Positions 17,480 to 25,563 of a DNA stretch of 64,000 bases are shown in pieces. Origin of the DNA: Oscillospiraceae bacterium (GTDB taxonomy: Bacteria; Bacillota; Clostridia; Oscillospirales; Ruminococcaceae); the NCBI GenBank assembly GCA_021200565.1, contig JAJQGJ010000003.1, positions 1 through 64,000 on the forward strand, written 5' to 3'. Both the position numbers and the translations under genes were made by a program. The first letter of the stretch is position 1. Each line of letters opens with the position of its first letter. The notes under the pieces are model-generated. The model saw only the letters and a program-made list of their open reading frames with translations. It was not told the origin of the DNA and made no database searches.

Positions 17480-17836
17480 ATGAAACACAGATTCAGAAAC
17501 GACATTCTTCTCTTCGCCATTATTATTGCCATCGCCCTCCTGTCGATTTTTGTCGGAAATTGTCGGAAAGCCTCCGGCTCTACCGTTCTGATCGCCCTGA
17601 ACGGCTCTACATATGCCGAAATCCCCTTGTCGAAAAATGTCGAAATCGATGTCGATGGGATTCTGACTGTGATTATCGAGGGCGGCGAGGTCTGGGTTGA
17701 GGATTCCACCTGTCCGGATGGGCTTTGTGAGGGCTCCGGGAAAATTTCACGCTCTGGCGAGTCTATTGTATGCCTGCCGGGCGGGGTTACCGTGAAGATT
17801 ACATCAAGTGATCCGGAGTATGACTTTATAAACTGA
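17480..17836 (+). CDS. NusG domain II-containing membrane-anchored protein
   Basis: 118-residue small protein with an N-terminal transmembrane helix (DILLFAIIIAIALLSIFVG) and an extracytoplasmic NusG domain II-like fold. Family landmarks are EIPLSKNVEIDVDG and the cysteine pair in DSTCPDGLCEGSGKIS...ESIVCLPG. Such genes are commonly found next to rnf, apbE and Gx transporter genes in Clostridia. The role is not established; a part in assembling or maturing the Rnf complex is an inference from context. AAGAGGAATTTC lies just before the start. Confidence 0.85.
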   Translation: MKHRFRNDILLFAIIIAIALLSIFVGNCRKASGSTVLIALNGSTYAEIPLSKNVEIDVDGILTVIIEGGEVWVEDSTCPDGLCEGSGKISRSGESIVCLPGGVTVKITSSDPEYDFIN

Positions 17837-17851
17837 GGAGGGTGTCGGATT

Positions 17852-18346
17852 TTGTCGAAAACACGTAGAATCGCCCTCTGCGGAGTGCTGGCGGGCTTAG
17901 GATTCGGGTTAAGCTATCTCGAAATGCTCCTTCCGTCGCCTGGAATCGTCGGAGCGAAGCTGGGGCTTGCTAACTTAGCGGTTCTGGTGGCGCTTTACCT
18001 CTTCTCGTGGAAAGAAGCCGCAGCCGTTTCGGGCGTCAGAATTATTCTCTCCTGGCTTCTCTTCGGGAGCTTCACCGGGCTTATCTACAGCCTTGCTGGA
18101 GGATTTCTGAGCCTTCTCGTCATGTCTCTTCTTAAAAAGATTGATAGATTCTCACCTGTTGGAGTGAGCATAGCCGGAGGAGTCGGGCATAATCTGGGAC
18201 AAATTCTGGCGGCGCTTCTGATGCTAGGCTCGGGAGTAGTGGGATATATTCCAACGCTCATAATCTTCGGAGCAGTGACCGGCGCAATAATCGGAATCGT
18301 GGCGGCAATTATTATAAAAGCACTCAGGAAAGTGAGGAGAAGCTGA
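17852..18346 (+). CDS. Gx transporter family protein (Hpre_diP_synt_I type)
   Basis: 164-residue membrane protein, five or six hydrophobic segments (SLAGGFLSLLVMSLL, AGGVGHNLGQILAALLML, TLIIFGAVTGAIIGIVAAIII). It matches proteins annotated as Gx transporter family or heptaprenyl diphosphate synthase component I. The opening ALCGVLAGLGFGLSYLEML is diagnostic. It starts with TTG, after GAGGAGGGTG. It directly follows the NusG-II gene, a conserved pairing. Substrate unknown. The stop overlaps the next gene's start by one base. Confidence 0.8.
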   Translation: MSKTRRIALCGVLAGLGFGLSYLEMLLPSPGIVGAKLGLANLAVLVALYLFSWKEAAAVSGVRIILSWLLFGSFTGLIYSLAGGFLSLLVMSLLKKIDRFSPVGVSIAGGVGHNLGQILAALLMLGSGVVGYIPTLIIFGAVTGAIIGIVAAIIIKALRKVRRS

Positions 18347-19044
18347 TGGACGGGATATTTTCAAGAACGGAAAACCTGCTGGGAGCTTCGGCTCTCGAAG
18401 CCTTAAAAACCAGTCATATAGCCATTTTCGGAATAGGCGGTGTCGGAGGCTATGTCTGCGAAATGCTGGCAAGGACGGGCGTCGGAACTCTGAGCTTATT
18501 CGACAGCGACGAGGTCTCGATTTCGAACCGCAACCGGCAGATTATAGCCCTTGAGAGCACCACCGGCAAGCCAAAAGTGGAAGTGATGCGGGACAGAATT
18601 TTAGACATCAACCCCGGCGCCAGGGTCTTCACCCATAATATTTTCTATGACGAATCGACAGCCGGTGAGATTGATTTATCCGAATATGACTATATTGCCG
18701 ACTGCATCGACACGGTCAGCTCTAAGCTTCTTCTCATCACGAATGCAAAAGCCGCCGGCACCAGGATCATCAGCGCAATGGGTGCCGGCAACAAGCTCGA
18801 CCCGACCAGGTTCGAGGTCACAGACATCTATAAAACCTCCGTCTGCCCACTTGCGAGAACCATGCGCCATGAACTCAAAAAAAGAGGCATCAAAGACCTC
18901 ACCGTTGTCTATTCAAAAGAAGAGCCGCTGAAGCCGAAAGTGGAGCTTCAGGAAAATGGGCGCCACATCCCGGCATCGGTAGCGTTTGCGCCTGCGGCGT
19001 GCGGGATTGTGATGGCATCTGAAATCGTCAGGCAAATACTGTAG
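18346..19044 (+). CDS. tcdA: tRNA threonylcarbamoyladenosine dehydratase
   Basis: ThiF/E1-like enzyme that cyclises t6A37 in tRNA to ct6A in an ATP-dependent reaction. 232 residues. Adenylation-domain motifs are IFGIGGVGGYVCEMLARTGVG (nucleotide loop), DSDEVSISNRNRQ, DYIADCIDTVSSK and the closing FAPAACGIVMASEIVR. The conserved FEVTDIYKTSVCPLAR segment fits TcdA rather than ThiF or MoeB. ATG directly follows the preceding stop. The TAG stop is part of repeat family 2 copy 2 (CTGTAGGGGCGG). Confidence 0.92.
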   Translation: MDGIFSRTENLLGASALEALKTSHIAIFGIGGVGGYVCEMLARTGVGTLSLFDSDEVSISNRNRQIIALESTTGKPKVEVMRDRILDINPGARVFTHNIFYDESTAGEIDLSEYDYIADCIDTVSSKLLLITNAKAAGTRIISAMGAGNKLDPTRFEVTDIYKTSVCPLARTMRHELKKRGIKDLTVVYSKEEPLKPKVELQENGRHIPASVAFAPAACGIVMASEIVRQIL

Positions 19045-19129
19045 GGGCGGATATTATCCGCCCGAAAATCCTCCGGCAATCTGTAACGGGCGGTCAGCTA
19101 GCTTGCTAGCTGTATATCCAGCCCCTACA
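19040..19129. repeat. Repeat family 2, copy 2 (degenerate right arm)
   Basis: The left arm TGTAGGGGCGGATATTATCC is intact and carries the tcdA stop codon. The right arm has decayed or recombined: GGGCGG is followed by a different palindrome (CAGCTAGCTTGCTAGCTG) before GCCCCTACA. Confidence 0.85.
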
Positions 19130-19207
19130 AATATTCCTAATTAGCCGTTGCAAAATAAGCCGCAATGTGCTACAATACTAAAGACAAAACCCGAAAGGAC
19201 TGTTAGA

Positions 19208-19477
19208 ATGAAAGCTGTAATTTCTGTTATCGGGCGTGACGAGGTTGGAATTTTGGCGAAGGTCTCGTCGATGTGCGCCGAATATAATGCAAACGTGACT
19301 GAGGTCACACAATCTGTTCTCCAGGACGTGTTCGCAATGGTCATGCTCGTAGACATCTCCGGTCTCAGCATCCCGCTATCGGAGCTCTCCGACAAGATGA
19401 AGGAGCTCGGGAAGTCTTTGGGGCTTTCCATCTATGTCATGCATGAGGATATTTTCAATTCGATGCATCATATCTGA
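19208..19477 (+). CDS. ACT domain protein (UPF0237 family)
   Basis: 89-residue single ACT domain (MKAVISVIGRDEVGILAKVSSMCAEYNANVTEV), a small-molecule-binding regulatory fold, here of the UPF0237 type. It is encoded upstream of the UPF0210 gene, as in many Bacillota, suggesting the two work together; the ligand is unknown. ATG 19208 is preceded by AAAGGA. It ends two bases before repeat copy 6, which separates it from its partner. Confidence 0.9.
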   Translation: MKAVISVIGRDEVGILAKVSSMCAEYNANVTEVTQSVLQDVFAMVMLVDISGLSIPLSELSDKMKELGKSLGLSIYVMHEDIFNSMHHI

Positions 19478-19479
19478 GG

Positions 19480-19705
19480 AACCTCTCAGTCGCCTACGGC
19501 GACGCCGCCCTGCGGGCGTCACCCCTCAGTCAGCTTCGCTGACAGCTCCCGAAGTTCGCTTGCGAACTTCTAGACAGAGGGAGCCATAATTGCGCGAATC
19601 TAAGCCTCCCTTGTTAAGGGGAGGGGGACCGCCGACGAAGTCGGTGGTGGAGGGGTGCTGTTTCGGCAACGCCGAAACAGCAAGTTTGGCGCAAGCCAAA
19701 CTTAA
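19480..19705. repeat. Repeat family 1, copy 6 (diverged)
   Basis: Contains ACCTCTCAGTCGCCTACGGCGAC, a second CCCCTCAGTCAGCTTCGCTGACAGCTCCC, a GAAGTTCGCTTGCGAACTTC hairpin, then CCTCCCTTGTTAAGGGGAGG, CCGACGAAGTCGG, and terminal hairpins CTGTTTCGGCAACGCCGAAA and AAGTTTGGCGCAAGCCAAAC. It looks like a nested or rearranged copy. It fills the ACT/UPF0210 gap. Confidence 0.8.
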
Positions 19706-19729
19706 ATTAGCAACAAAGGAGAATTACCA

Positions 19730-21085
19730 GTGATAAATCTCAGCGACATACTTGAAACTATCCGGATGATTCAGGATGAGAATCTCGACATCCGAACTAT
19801 TACTATGGGCATTTCGCTTCTTGACTGTATCGACACCGACATAAACAAGGCTTGCGAGAAGGTCTATGACAAGATTACCCGCAAAGCCGAGAATCTCGTC
19901 AGGGTCGGAACGGAAATCGAGAAGGAATACGGCATCCCGATTATCAACAAGCGCATTTCCGTCACTCCTATTGCAATGGTTTCGGCTGCCTGCCACGAAA
20001 GCCCGATTCCTTTTGCAAAGGCTATGGACAGAGCTGCGGCGGCTGTCGGGGTCAACCTCATCGGCGGGTATTCGGCGCTCGTTCAGAAGGGGTTTGCTGC
20101 GGGAGACATGGAGCTCATCGAATCGATTCCGGAGGCACTGGCTTCGACGGAAAGGGTTTGCTCTTCGGTCAACATCGGCTCGACAAAGGCTGGAATCAAC
20201 CTTGACGCATGCAAGCTGATGGGTGGAATTGTCCGGAAAACTGCTGAGCTCACCCAGGACAGCGACTGCTTCGGCGCTGCAAAGCTGGTTGTCTTCTGCA
20301 ACTCGGTTGACGACAACCCGTTTATGGCGGGGGCATATCACGGCGTCGGCGAGCCGGACTGCATCATCAATGTCGGTGTTTCGGGACCGGGAGTTGTCCG
20401 CTCGGCTCTTAAGAAGCATCCGGACGCAAATATAAACGAAGTGGCTAATATTATAAAAACAACCGCATACAAGATAACCCGTGTCGGTCAGCTTGTCGGA
20501 GTCACTGCTTCCGAAAGGCTCGGCGTGCCGTTTGGAATCGTCGACCTGTCTCTGGCTCCCACTCCGGTTGTCGGCGATAGCGTTGCGCACATCCTTGAAG
20601 AGATCGGTCTTGAGCAATGCGGAGCTTCCGGAACGACTGCGACCTTGGCTCTTCTCAACGACGCCGTCAAGAAGGGCGGAGTTATGGCTTGCTCGTCAGT
20701 AGGCGGGCTTTCCGGAGCATTCATCCCGGTTTCCGAGGATGCAGGAATGATTGACGCCGCAAGAAGCGGAAGTCTGACGATTGAGAAGCTCGAAGCAATG
20801 ACCGCCGTCTGCTCGGTTGGACTTGATATGATAGCCGTCCCCGGCGACACAACTGCCGACACAATAGCCGCCATCATAGCCGACGAAGCTGCAATCGGAA
20901 TGGTCAACTCGAAAACGACAGCCGTCAGAATCATCCCGGCAATAGGTAAGCACGAGGGAGAAGAGCTCGACTGGGGCGGACTTTTCGGCAACGCACCCAT
21001 CATGCCGATAAACAAGAAGTCGCCATCCCGCTTCATCAACCGAGGCGGACAGATCCCAGCACCGATGCATAGCCTTAAAAATTAA
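19730..21085 (+). CDS. UPF0210/DUF711 family protein
   Basis: 451-residue conserved protein of the UPF0210 (DUF711) family, structurally related to glycyl-radical-type barrels but without a proven reaction. Diagnostic stretches: [16 protein letters not shown] near the start, [39 protein letters not shown] and the C-terminal [14 protein letters not shown] and [17 protein letters not shown]. It starts with GTG 19730 after AAAGGAG. It is paired with the ACT-domain gene upstream, which may sense its ligand. The length is usual for the family. Confidence 0.9.
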   Translation: MINLSDILETIRMIQDENLDIRTITMGISLLDCIDTDINKACEKVYDKITRKAENLVRVGTEIEKEYGIPIINKRISVTPIAMVSAACHESPIPFAKAMDRAAAAVGVNLIGGYSALVQKGFAAGDMELIESIPEALASTERVCSSVNIGSTKAGINLDACKLMGGIVRKTAELTQDSDCFGAAKLVVFCNSVDDNPFMAGAYHGVGEPDCIINVGVSGPGVVRSALKKHPDANINEVANIIKTTAYKITRVGQLVGVTASERLGVPFGIVDLSLAPTPVVGDSVAHILEEIGLEQCGASGTTATLALLNDAVKKGGVMACSSVGGLSGAFIPVSEDAGMIDAARSGSLTIEKLEAMTAVCSVGLDMIAVPGDTTADTIAAIIADEAAIGMVNSKTTAVRIIPAIGKHEGEELDWGGLFGNAPIMPINKKSPSRFINRGGQIPAPMHSLKN

Positions 21086-21102
21086 CACCTCAAATACAGC
21101 AT

Positions 21103-21327
21103 TGTCGCCCTGCGGGCGACCGTGCTCGCCTGCGGCTCGCACACCTCTCAGTCACGCTTCGCGTGCCAGCTCCCCTTAGTAAGGGGAGCCTTTTTGTGCT
21201 CTGGCAACTTTTATGCTCTAGTAGAAGCCTTCGGGAGACGACTATTGGCTCCCCTAATTTAGGGGAGCTGTCAGCCGCAGGCTGACTGAGAGGTGCCGCC
21301 CGCAGGGCGGCGTCGCCGAAGGCGACA
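21103..21327. repeat. Repeat family 1, copy 7
   Basis: Full element: GTCGCCCTGCGGGCGAC outer hairpin, a second partly paired arm, ACCTCTCAGTC, CACGCTTCGCGTG, CAGCTCCCCTT/AAGGGGAGCC, a spacer of about 70 bases, GGCTCCCCTAA/TTAGGGGAGCTG, CAGCCGCAGGCTG, GACTGAGAGGTG, GCCGCCCGCAGGGCGGC and GTCGCCGAAGGCGAC. It lies between convergent genes. Confidence 0.9.
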
Positions 21328-21342
21328 GAGAAGGCTCACAAA

Positions 21343-21376
21343 AAAAACACCGCCCACAAAAGGACGGTGTCTTTTT
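21343..21376 (-). terminator. Terminator of the small lipoprotein gene
   Basis: ACACCGCCC pairs with GGACGGTGT around ACAAAA. On the minus strand the stem is followed by a run of T (the A-run ending at 21347). A T-run also follows on the plus strand, so it may stop both convergent transcripts. Confidence 0.8.
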
Positions 21377-21391
21377 AATTCGTTTTGAGAA

Positions 21392-21736
21392 TTAGTCAGC
21401 ATTCGGTCCATAGTAGACGGTGCCGGAGGCGAGATCCTGCATTGCATCCATGGTGGAGTCGTAAACGAACTCTACGGTGCTGCCATCACTGGTGGTGAAG
21501 GTAATGATGCTGGAAACTCCAGCCTCGTTCTGCTCAACAACATAAGTGCCCTCATAGGAGTTCTCATCGTTCATGTTGTTGTACATCTTCATTGCGCCGT
21601 CTTCTCCAACCTCAACAACCAAGGTGTCAGAGCTGTCAGTGTAAGTGCCGACATTCGGCTCAACGATGGTTCCGCAAGCGGTGAAGCAGCAGAGAACCAT
21701 AACCATTACGAGTGCTACAGAAATTATTTTCTTCAT
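21392..21736 (-). CDS. Small putative lipoprotein
   Basis: 114-residue protein of unknown function. A signal peptide with a lipobox-like VLCCFTACG end suggests lipid attachment at the cysteine near residue 21. The remainder (YTDSSDTLVVEVGEDGAMKMYNN, GTYVVEQNEAG, DGSTVEFVYDSTMDAM) is acidic and beta-strand rich, resembling small lipocalin-like exported proteins. It is a single gene with its own TTGACA-17-TATAAT promoter and terminator. Confidence 0.65.
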   Translation of the reverse strand: MKKIISVALVMVMVLCCFTACGTIVEPNVGTYTDSSDTLVVEVGEDGAMKMYNNMNDENSYEGTYVVEQNEAGVSSIITFTTSDGSTVEFVYDSTMDAMQDLASGTVYYGPNAD

Positions 21737-21805
21737 GTAACTTATCCCCCGATAAAAATTATTTTAGTCAATTCGGCACGAATGCCGATATAACTATGCT
21801 CCTAT

Positions 21806-21834
21806 ATTATAGCTCCAAAAAATCATTCTGTCAA
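21806..21834 (-). promoter_or_regulatory. Promoter of the small lipoprotein gene
   Basis: On the minus strand TTGACA (21829-21834), a 17-base spacer and TATAAT (21806-21811), a consensus promoter with a leader of about 65 bases. Confidence 0.8.
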
Positions 21835-21918
21835 CCACAAAATAAAAAGTTCACAATAAGATTGTGCGATTTGCACCAAAAATAACGTTCCATTCTATGC
21901 AACTTGCCCAAAATAAGG

Positions 21919-22371
21919 TCAAAGTTGGTCGAGCCTTGGCTGGGATTCTGCATCAAACGCTTTTATTGCGAAGTACTGGATGATGACACGCCGGGTGATG
22001 ATTCCGATGAACGTCCCCATGTCGTCGACAACCGGAACGAAATTCTGGTTCATAGCAAGTTCGATAAGCTCCTCCATGGTGGCAGTTATCCGGACAGCGG
22101 TGAACCGGTCTTTTTTCTTTATGATGTCCCGAAGCCTCAGCTCCTCGGCGTCGTAGATGGACACGCCGTCGGTGTCCTCAATCGACTCGTCGAGCATATA
22201 CCAGAGGAAATCACCCTCGGTGACTGTCGAGACATACTTTCCATCCCGTGAAATAACCGGAATGGAAGAATACCCATGCCGCTTCATCTTCTCAAGCGAC
22301 TGCCGGATGGTGTAGTCGTCATAAAGGTAGGCGACGTCTTTTTTTAAGGTTAAGAAGAATGCGATGTTCAT
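21919..22371 (-). CDS. CBS-domain protein
   Basis: 150-residue cytoplasmic protein made of two CBS motifs. One covers DYTIRQSLEKMKRHGYSSIPVISRDGKYVSTVTEGDFLW, the other covers TATMEELIELAMNQNFVPVVDDMGTFIGIITRRVII. Such pairs bind adenine nucleotides and act as regulatory sensors. No catalytic domain is attached and the partner is not obvious. AGGAGC lies just before the ATG. Repeat family 2 copy 3 sits directly upstream. Confidence 0.85.
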   Translation of the reverse strand: MNIAFFLTLKKDVAYLYDDYTIRQSLEKMKRHGYSSIPVISRDGKYVSTVTEGDFLWYMLDESIEDTDGVSIYDAEELRLRDIIKKKDRFTAVRITATMEELIELAMNQNFVPVVDDMGTFIGIITRRVIIQYFAIKAFDAESQPRLDQL

Positions 22372-22383
22372 AGTTGCTCCTGA

Positions 22384-22517
22384 TGTAGGGGCGGATATTA
22401 TCCGCCCGTTGTGGTGCCAACGTCTTTGTTCGGGCAGATATACCTGTCCGCATATGAGTCACCAAGAATTTTTGGGCGCTTGCCAGAGGATGCGGGCGGA
22501 TAATATCCGCCCCTACA
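22384..22517. repeat. Repeat family 2, copy 3 (long spacer)
   Basis: The terminal arms TGTAGGGGCGGATATTATCC and GGATAATATCCGCCCCTACA enclose about 85 bases. It ends three bases before the stop codon of the convergent-side minus-strand carboxypeptidase gene. Confidence 0.9.
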
Positions 22518-22520
22518 TAA

Positions 22521-23609
22521 TCAATCCAGATACTCCTCCAGGCACAGCCCGCTTGCCTGGATGTCTGCGGCGTACTTGACGCCTACAAATCTGTAGTGCC
22601 AGGGCTCGTAGATGAAGCCGGTGATGTCTTCCTTGCCGCTGGCGTATCTCATGATGAAGCCGTATTCGGCGGCATGCTCCTGGAGCCAGGCGAATTCTTC
22701 AGTATCCTCGAAACCGGTGTAGGTGTCCCAGTCGTTCTCGGTGATGATGTCGACTGCCAAGCCGGCATTGTGCTCCGAGCCGCCTGCGGGCGCTATGTTG
22801 ATTGCCGTGTCGGCAACTGCCTCTTCATAGGTCATGCCGTCAGCCATTCTTGACTCGACGTTACGGTCAAACAGCTTCTGCTGATAGTTGACCGTGCGGT
22901 ATGCAGACAGCACTTTAAGATTGATTCCGTCTGCAGCGGCAGCTTCAATCATCAGCTTGCAGTAGTATGCGGCGGTCTTCTCCATCTCGTAGCTTCCCTG
23001 AACATAGTCGGTCTCGATCTTGTAGTCGTCCGGCAGTAGATGGGTCTTGTTGACAAGTATCAGATAGTCCTCTTCCGACTGGAAGTAGTACTCGTCGTCA
23101 GACTCTACAGCCTCGGTGTATTCATCCTCAGTAATGACCTCTTCCTCCCTCAGATAATCTCCGCTGACATATGCGACAGCTCCATCATAGTCGATCCGGT
23201 ACCAGCCGTTAGAAACTTCTCCGGTGACGATGACTGCGTCTCCAACCATAAGCTGACCGACTGCCTCATACAAAGCATCGGGACCAAGCCGCACATTGAG
23301 CGGGTCGGTGGCGTACATGGTTGTAGCCTCAATTTCGGTGACTTCGAAGGATACTTCCGTTGCGGAATCATTCTCTTCCGGCTCTTCTTCGGTGTCATCG
23401 ACACTTTCAGTGTCGTTGATGCTTCCTGTATCTTCAGGAACCAGAGTCTCTTCGGGAGCCGAAGTGACCTCCTCTTCGGTGACCTCAGTTACCGGAAGCT
23501 CTTCGATGAGCGTATCACCGCTGACAACCTCATCCTGAGACTCAGCTGCGCAGCCGACCAATGTCAATAACAGAACCGCCGCAATCATGGCGGACAAAAA
23601 TCTTTTCAT
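22521..23609 (-). CDS. M15B D,D-carboxypeptidase lipoprotein with SH3b domain
   Basis: Predicted cell-wall zinc peptidase that trims D-Ala-D-Ala peptides. 362 residues. A lipoprotein signal ends at LTLVGCAAES; next come an acidic Glu/Thr-rich linker (about residues 25-85), an SH3b segment (PLNVRLGPDALYEAVGQLMVGD, GWYRIDYDG), and the M15B VanY-like domain with SAYRTVNYQQKLF, zinc ligands in SEHNAGLAVD, and EPWHYRFVG. I preferred the ATG at 23609 (GAGAGG about ten bases upstream) over the one three codons earlier. A TGGACA-17-TATAAT promoter lies upstream. Confidence 0.88.
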   Translation of the reverse strand: MKRFLSAMIAAVLLLTLVGCAAESQDEVVSGDTLIEELPVTEVTEEEVTSAPEETLVPEDTGSINDTESVDDTEEEPEENDSATEVSFEVTEIEATTMYATDPLNVRLGPDALYEAVGQLMVGDAVIVTGEVSNGWYRIDYDGAVAYVSGDYLREEEVITEDEYTEAVESDDEYYFQSEEDYLILVNKTHLLPDDYKIETDYVQGSYEMEKTAAYYCKLMIEAAAADGINLKVLSAYRTVNYQQKLFDRNVESRMADGMTYEEAVADTAINIAPAGGSEHNAGLAVDIITENDWDTYTGFEDTEEFAWLQEHAAEYGFIMRYASGKEDITGFIYEPWHYRFVGVKYAADIQASGLCLEEYLD

Positions 23610-23762
23610 TTGAATCATGCCTCTCTATATTACGATATGTAATTCCAGATTATGCTATCATTATAGCACAGCAATTTGCGCTTGTCCATAACCTGGGAGA
23701 AAGATTAATCGAATTGTAACCGGATCGACAAAAAACTCTCTCCTCCTGCACTACACTTGAAT

Positions 23763-23999
23763 TGTCGCCTGACGGCGACGTGCTCGCCCTACGGGCTCGC
23801 ACACCTCTCAGTCAGCTTCGCTGACAGCTCCCCTTGATAAGGGGAGCCATAATTGCGCAATGACACGTTGTGCTTTAGCAGAAACTTTCGGAAGAAGTAC
23901 ACAGGCTCCCCTAATTTAGGGGAGCTGTCGCCGTAGGCGACTGAGAGGTGCGACCCCGCAGGGGTCGCTCGTCAAGGCGGCTACGCCGCCGCAGACGAC
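23763..23999. repeat. Repeat family 1, copy 8
   Basis: Full element: GTCGCCTGACGGCGAC, a second arm with CCCTACGGG, ACCTCTCAGTCAGCTTCGCTGACAGCTCCCCTT with its partner GGGGAGCC, a spacer, GGCTCCCCTAA/TTAGGGGAGCTG, TCGCCGTAGGCGA, CTGAGAGGTG, GCGACCCCGCAGGGGTCGC and a GGCGGCTACGCCGCC hairpin. It ends just upstream of spoIIP. Confidence 0.9.
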
Positions 24000-24022
24000 A
24001 ATGCACATGAAAGGATGATAAT

Positions 24023-25132
24023 ATGAAACCCGACCTCACCTCCCGCAAAGCCTCTCTCACTGAATTCCTTGCCGGAATCGTTCTTGGCATCTCTGTTTTC
24101 GTGGCTGTCGGGTTCTGCCTCATGCTTATCAACGAGGGCAGGGAGCGGCTTGAGGTGATGGCGGTGACTGAAAGCGGCGAAAATGTCGTTGGCGAAGAGC
24201 TTGATTTGTCGGAAATTGTCGAAAACCTTGTCGGGCTTTCGGGCGTCTGGGAGCTGGATGAAGCGCCGGAGGAGATTGAGGTTCCCGTCGATGAGACCGA
24301 GGAGCCGTCCTCGCCGCTTCCGTATCCCAGCGTCTTCAACACCCTTGGCGGGGAGATCATAAGAAAGACCTACTCCTACTCCGAAACCTCCACAACCGTC
24401 ACTCTTCCCGGCGGCGGGATGCTCAGAAATTCGACAGAAATCGACACCGAATATCTTCTTTCGGAAGCCGGAAAAGCCGTCGACTTCACAATCGATGTCG
24501 ATTCAGGCGAGCCGCAGGTCTTGATCATTCACACCCACACAACCGAAAGCTACGAGCCCTATTCAAGAACCCGCTATGACGACACTTTCAACTCCCGCAC
24601 AACCGACCTCGACAAGAGCGTTGTCGCCGTCGGGAACGAGATAGCCGAAGCTCTCGAGGCTGCGGGGATAGCTGTCATCCACGACACAGAGCTATATGAC
24701 TATCCGCAGTACACCGGCGCCTATGACCGCTCGTCGGAGGCTATCGAGGAGTATCTCGAAGAGTATCCCTCTATTAAGATAGTTATAGATGTCCACCGTG
24801 ACGCCATCGAGTCGGACGGCGTGAGATATGCTCCCATCTGTGAGATTGACGGCGAGACTGCGGCGCAGGTGATGATAATAGTCGGCTGCCTTAACGTGCC
24901 TGGGTACCGCTATAATCTGAGGTTTGCATCACTTCTTGAGAGCAAACTCGAATCCGACTATCCGGGACTGACCAGACCCATTCTCTTCACCGAGCGAAAC
25001 TATAATCAGGAGCTGACCCACGCTTCAATACTTATCGAAGTCGGCTCCAGCGCAAATTCGATTGATGAAGCGGTGTATGCAGGAAAGCTTGTGGGGATGG
25101 GGTTATCGGAGCTGCTTGCGGAAATGGGGTAA
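24023..25132 (+). CDS. spoIIP: Stage II sporulation protein P
   Basis: Membrane-anchored peptidoglycan hydrolase that acts with SpoIID and SpoIIM to thin the septum and drive engulfment of the forespore. 369 residues. One N-terminal transmembrane helix (EFLAGIVLGISVFVAVGFCLML) is followed by an acidic linker and the SpoIIP domain: VLIIHTHTTESYEPY, IKIVIDVHRDAIESDG, NRELTHASILIEVGSSANS-type ending with a conserved Glu. An AAGGATG site lies before the ATG. It indicates a sporulating lineage. Its terminator hairpin carries the -35 box of the next small RNA in its loop. Confidence 0.94.
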   Translation: MKPDLTSRKASLTEFLAGIVLGISVFVAVGFCLMLINEGRERLEVMAVTESGENVVGEELDLSEIVENLVGLSGVWELDEAPEEIEVPVDETEEPSSPLPYPSVFNTLGGEIIRKTYSYSETSTTVTLPGGGMLRNSTEIDTEYLLSEAGKAVDFTIDVDSGEPQVLIIHTHTTESYEPYSRTRYDDTFNSRTTDLDKSVVAVGNEIAEALEAAGIAVIHDTELYDYPQYTGAYDRSSEAIEEYLEEYPSIKIVIDVHRDAIESDGVRYAPICEIDGETAAQVMIIVGCLNVPGYRYNLRFASLLESKLESDYPGLTRPILFTERNYNQELTHASILIEVGSSANSIDEAVYAGKLVGMGLSELLAEMG

Positions 25133-25138
25133 AAAATA

Positions 25139-25165
25139 AAAAAGCTATTGACAAGATAGCTTTTT
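25139..25165 (+). terminator. spoIIP terminator overlapping an sRNA promoter
   Basis: AAAAAGCTAT pairs with ATAGCTTTTT around the loop TGACAAG. The loop and stem edge contain the TTGACA -35 box (25148-25153) of the downstream small-RNA promoter, so termination and initiation are superimposed. Confidence 0.7.
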
Positions 25166-25176
25166 CGGGGTATAAT
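25148..25176 (+). promoter_or_regulatory. Promoter of the putative antitoxin RNA
   Basis: TTGACA (25148-25153), a 17-base spacer and TATAAT (25171-25176); the start is predicted near 25183. This is a perfect consensus promoter, as expected for an abundant antitoxin RNA. Confidence 0.85.
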
Positions 25177-25182
25177 AAAGGT

Positions 25183-25290
25183 GATGAGAGGGTACCTGAC
25201 GAACCGGGTCAGGTACGATCGCTCTTACGCAATATTTCTACTACTAAAAACGATCGCACTTGATTAGTATAATCAGGTGCGGTTTATTCT
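25183..25290 (+). ncRNA. Putative antisense antitoxin RNA (type I TA)
   Basis: Predicted transcript of about 108 bases between the promoter above and a terminator hairpin. The 5' part folds into a long stem-loop (GGTACCTGAC/GTCAGGTACC-like arms, closed by GAGAG/CTCTT). The 3' part is the hairpin CGCACTTGATT/AATCAGGTGCG (25255-25281) followed by GTTTATTCTATTTT. It runs convergently into the small hydrophobic peptide gene on the opposite strand and overlaps the end of that mRNA, including the shared terminator. CGATCGC occurs twice (25216, 25251). Its first bases, GATGAGAGG, are identical to those of the toxin mRNA. The layout resembles the par locus of plasmid pAD1. No coding potential. Confidence 0.65.
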
Positions 25291-25378
25291 ATTTTCGGTT
25301 TGAGCCTACGGTGTAACCGATAGCAAAGGCAGTCATGAGCAAGCCCAGGACGTCCAAGATTATAGAAATAATCTCCAT
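25289..25378 (-). CDS. Small hydrophobic peptide, putative type I toxin
   Basis: 29-residue peptide with one membrane-spanning segment (IISIILDVLGLLMTAFAIGYTVG) and a basic end (SNRK), as in Fst/TxpA-like or holin-like type I toxins. The start at 25378 follows a strong AAGGGGGTGA site. The frame is open upstream, but the promoter lies there, so the short form is the likely gene. The mRNA ends at a hairpin shared with the opposing small RNA. I do not recognise a specific family; the call rests on size, topology, and the convergent RNA. A plain small membrane protein is the alternative. Confidence 0.65.
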   Translation of the reverse strand: MEIISIILDVLGLLMTAFAIGYTVGSNRK

Positions 25379-25426
25379 CAGCGTCACCCCCTTTTCAGGT
25401 AAGAGCGACCACCTCTCATCAGAAGC

Positions 25427-25455
25427 ATTATAGCACATAAGTCTCACGATGTCAA
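25427..25455 (-). promoter_or_regulatory. Promoter of the putative type I toxin mRNA
   Basis: On the minus strand TTGACA (25450-25455), a 17-base spacer and TATAAT (25427-25432), with a start near 25420. The leader begins GATGAGAGG and contains CGCTCTTAC, both also present in the opposing RNA, and can form a GAGAG/CTCTT hairpin ahead of the ribosome-binding site. Confidence 0.85.
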
Positions 25456-25522
25456 CAAATTTCAAACATAAGTTGCATAGAACGACAAACGACTCCATCG
25501 GCAATAGCCATTGGAGTCGTTT

Positions 25523-25563
25523 AATTTAATTACGCATTACGAATTACGCATTACGCATTATTT
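25523..25563. repeat. Repeat family 3 (heptamer) cluster 1
   Basis: Tandem TTACGCA/TTACGAA heptamers (AATTACGCATTACGAATTAC and onward), ending at the gyrA stop codon region. Confidence 0.85.

Noticed and set aside
19724-20617. Minus-strand open frame of 297 codons opposite the UPF0210 gene
   Set aside because: The plus-strand gene is conserved and correctly preceded by a ribosome-binding site; the antisense product is arginine/asparagine-rich without motifs.
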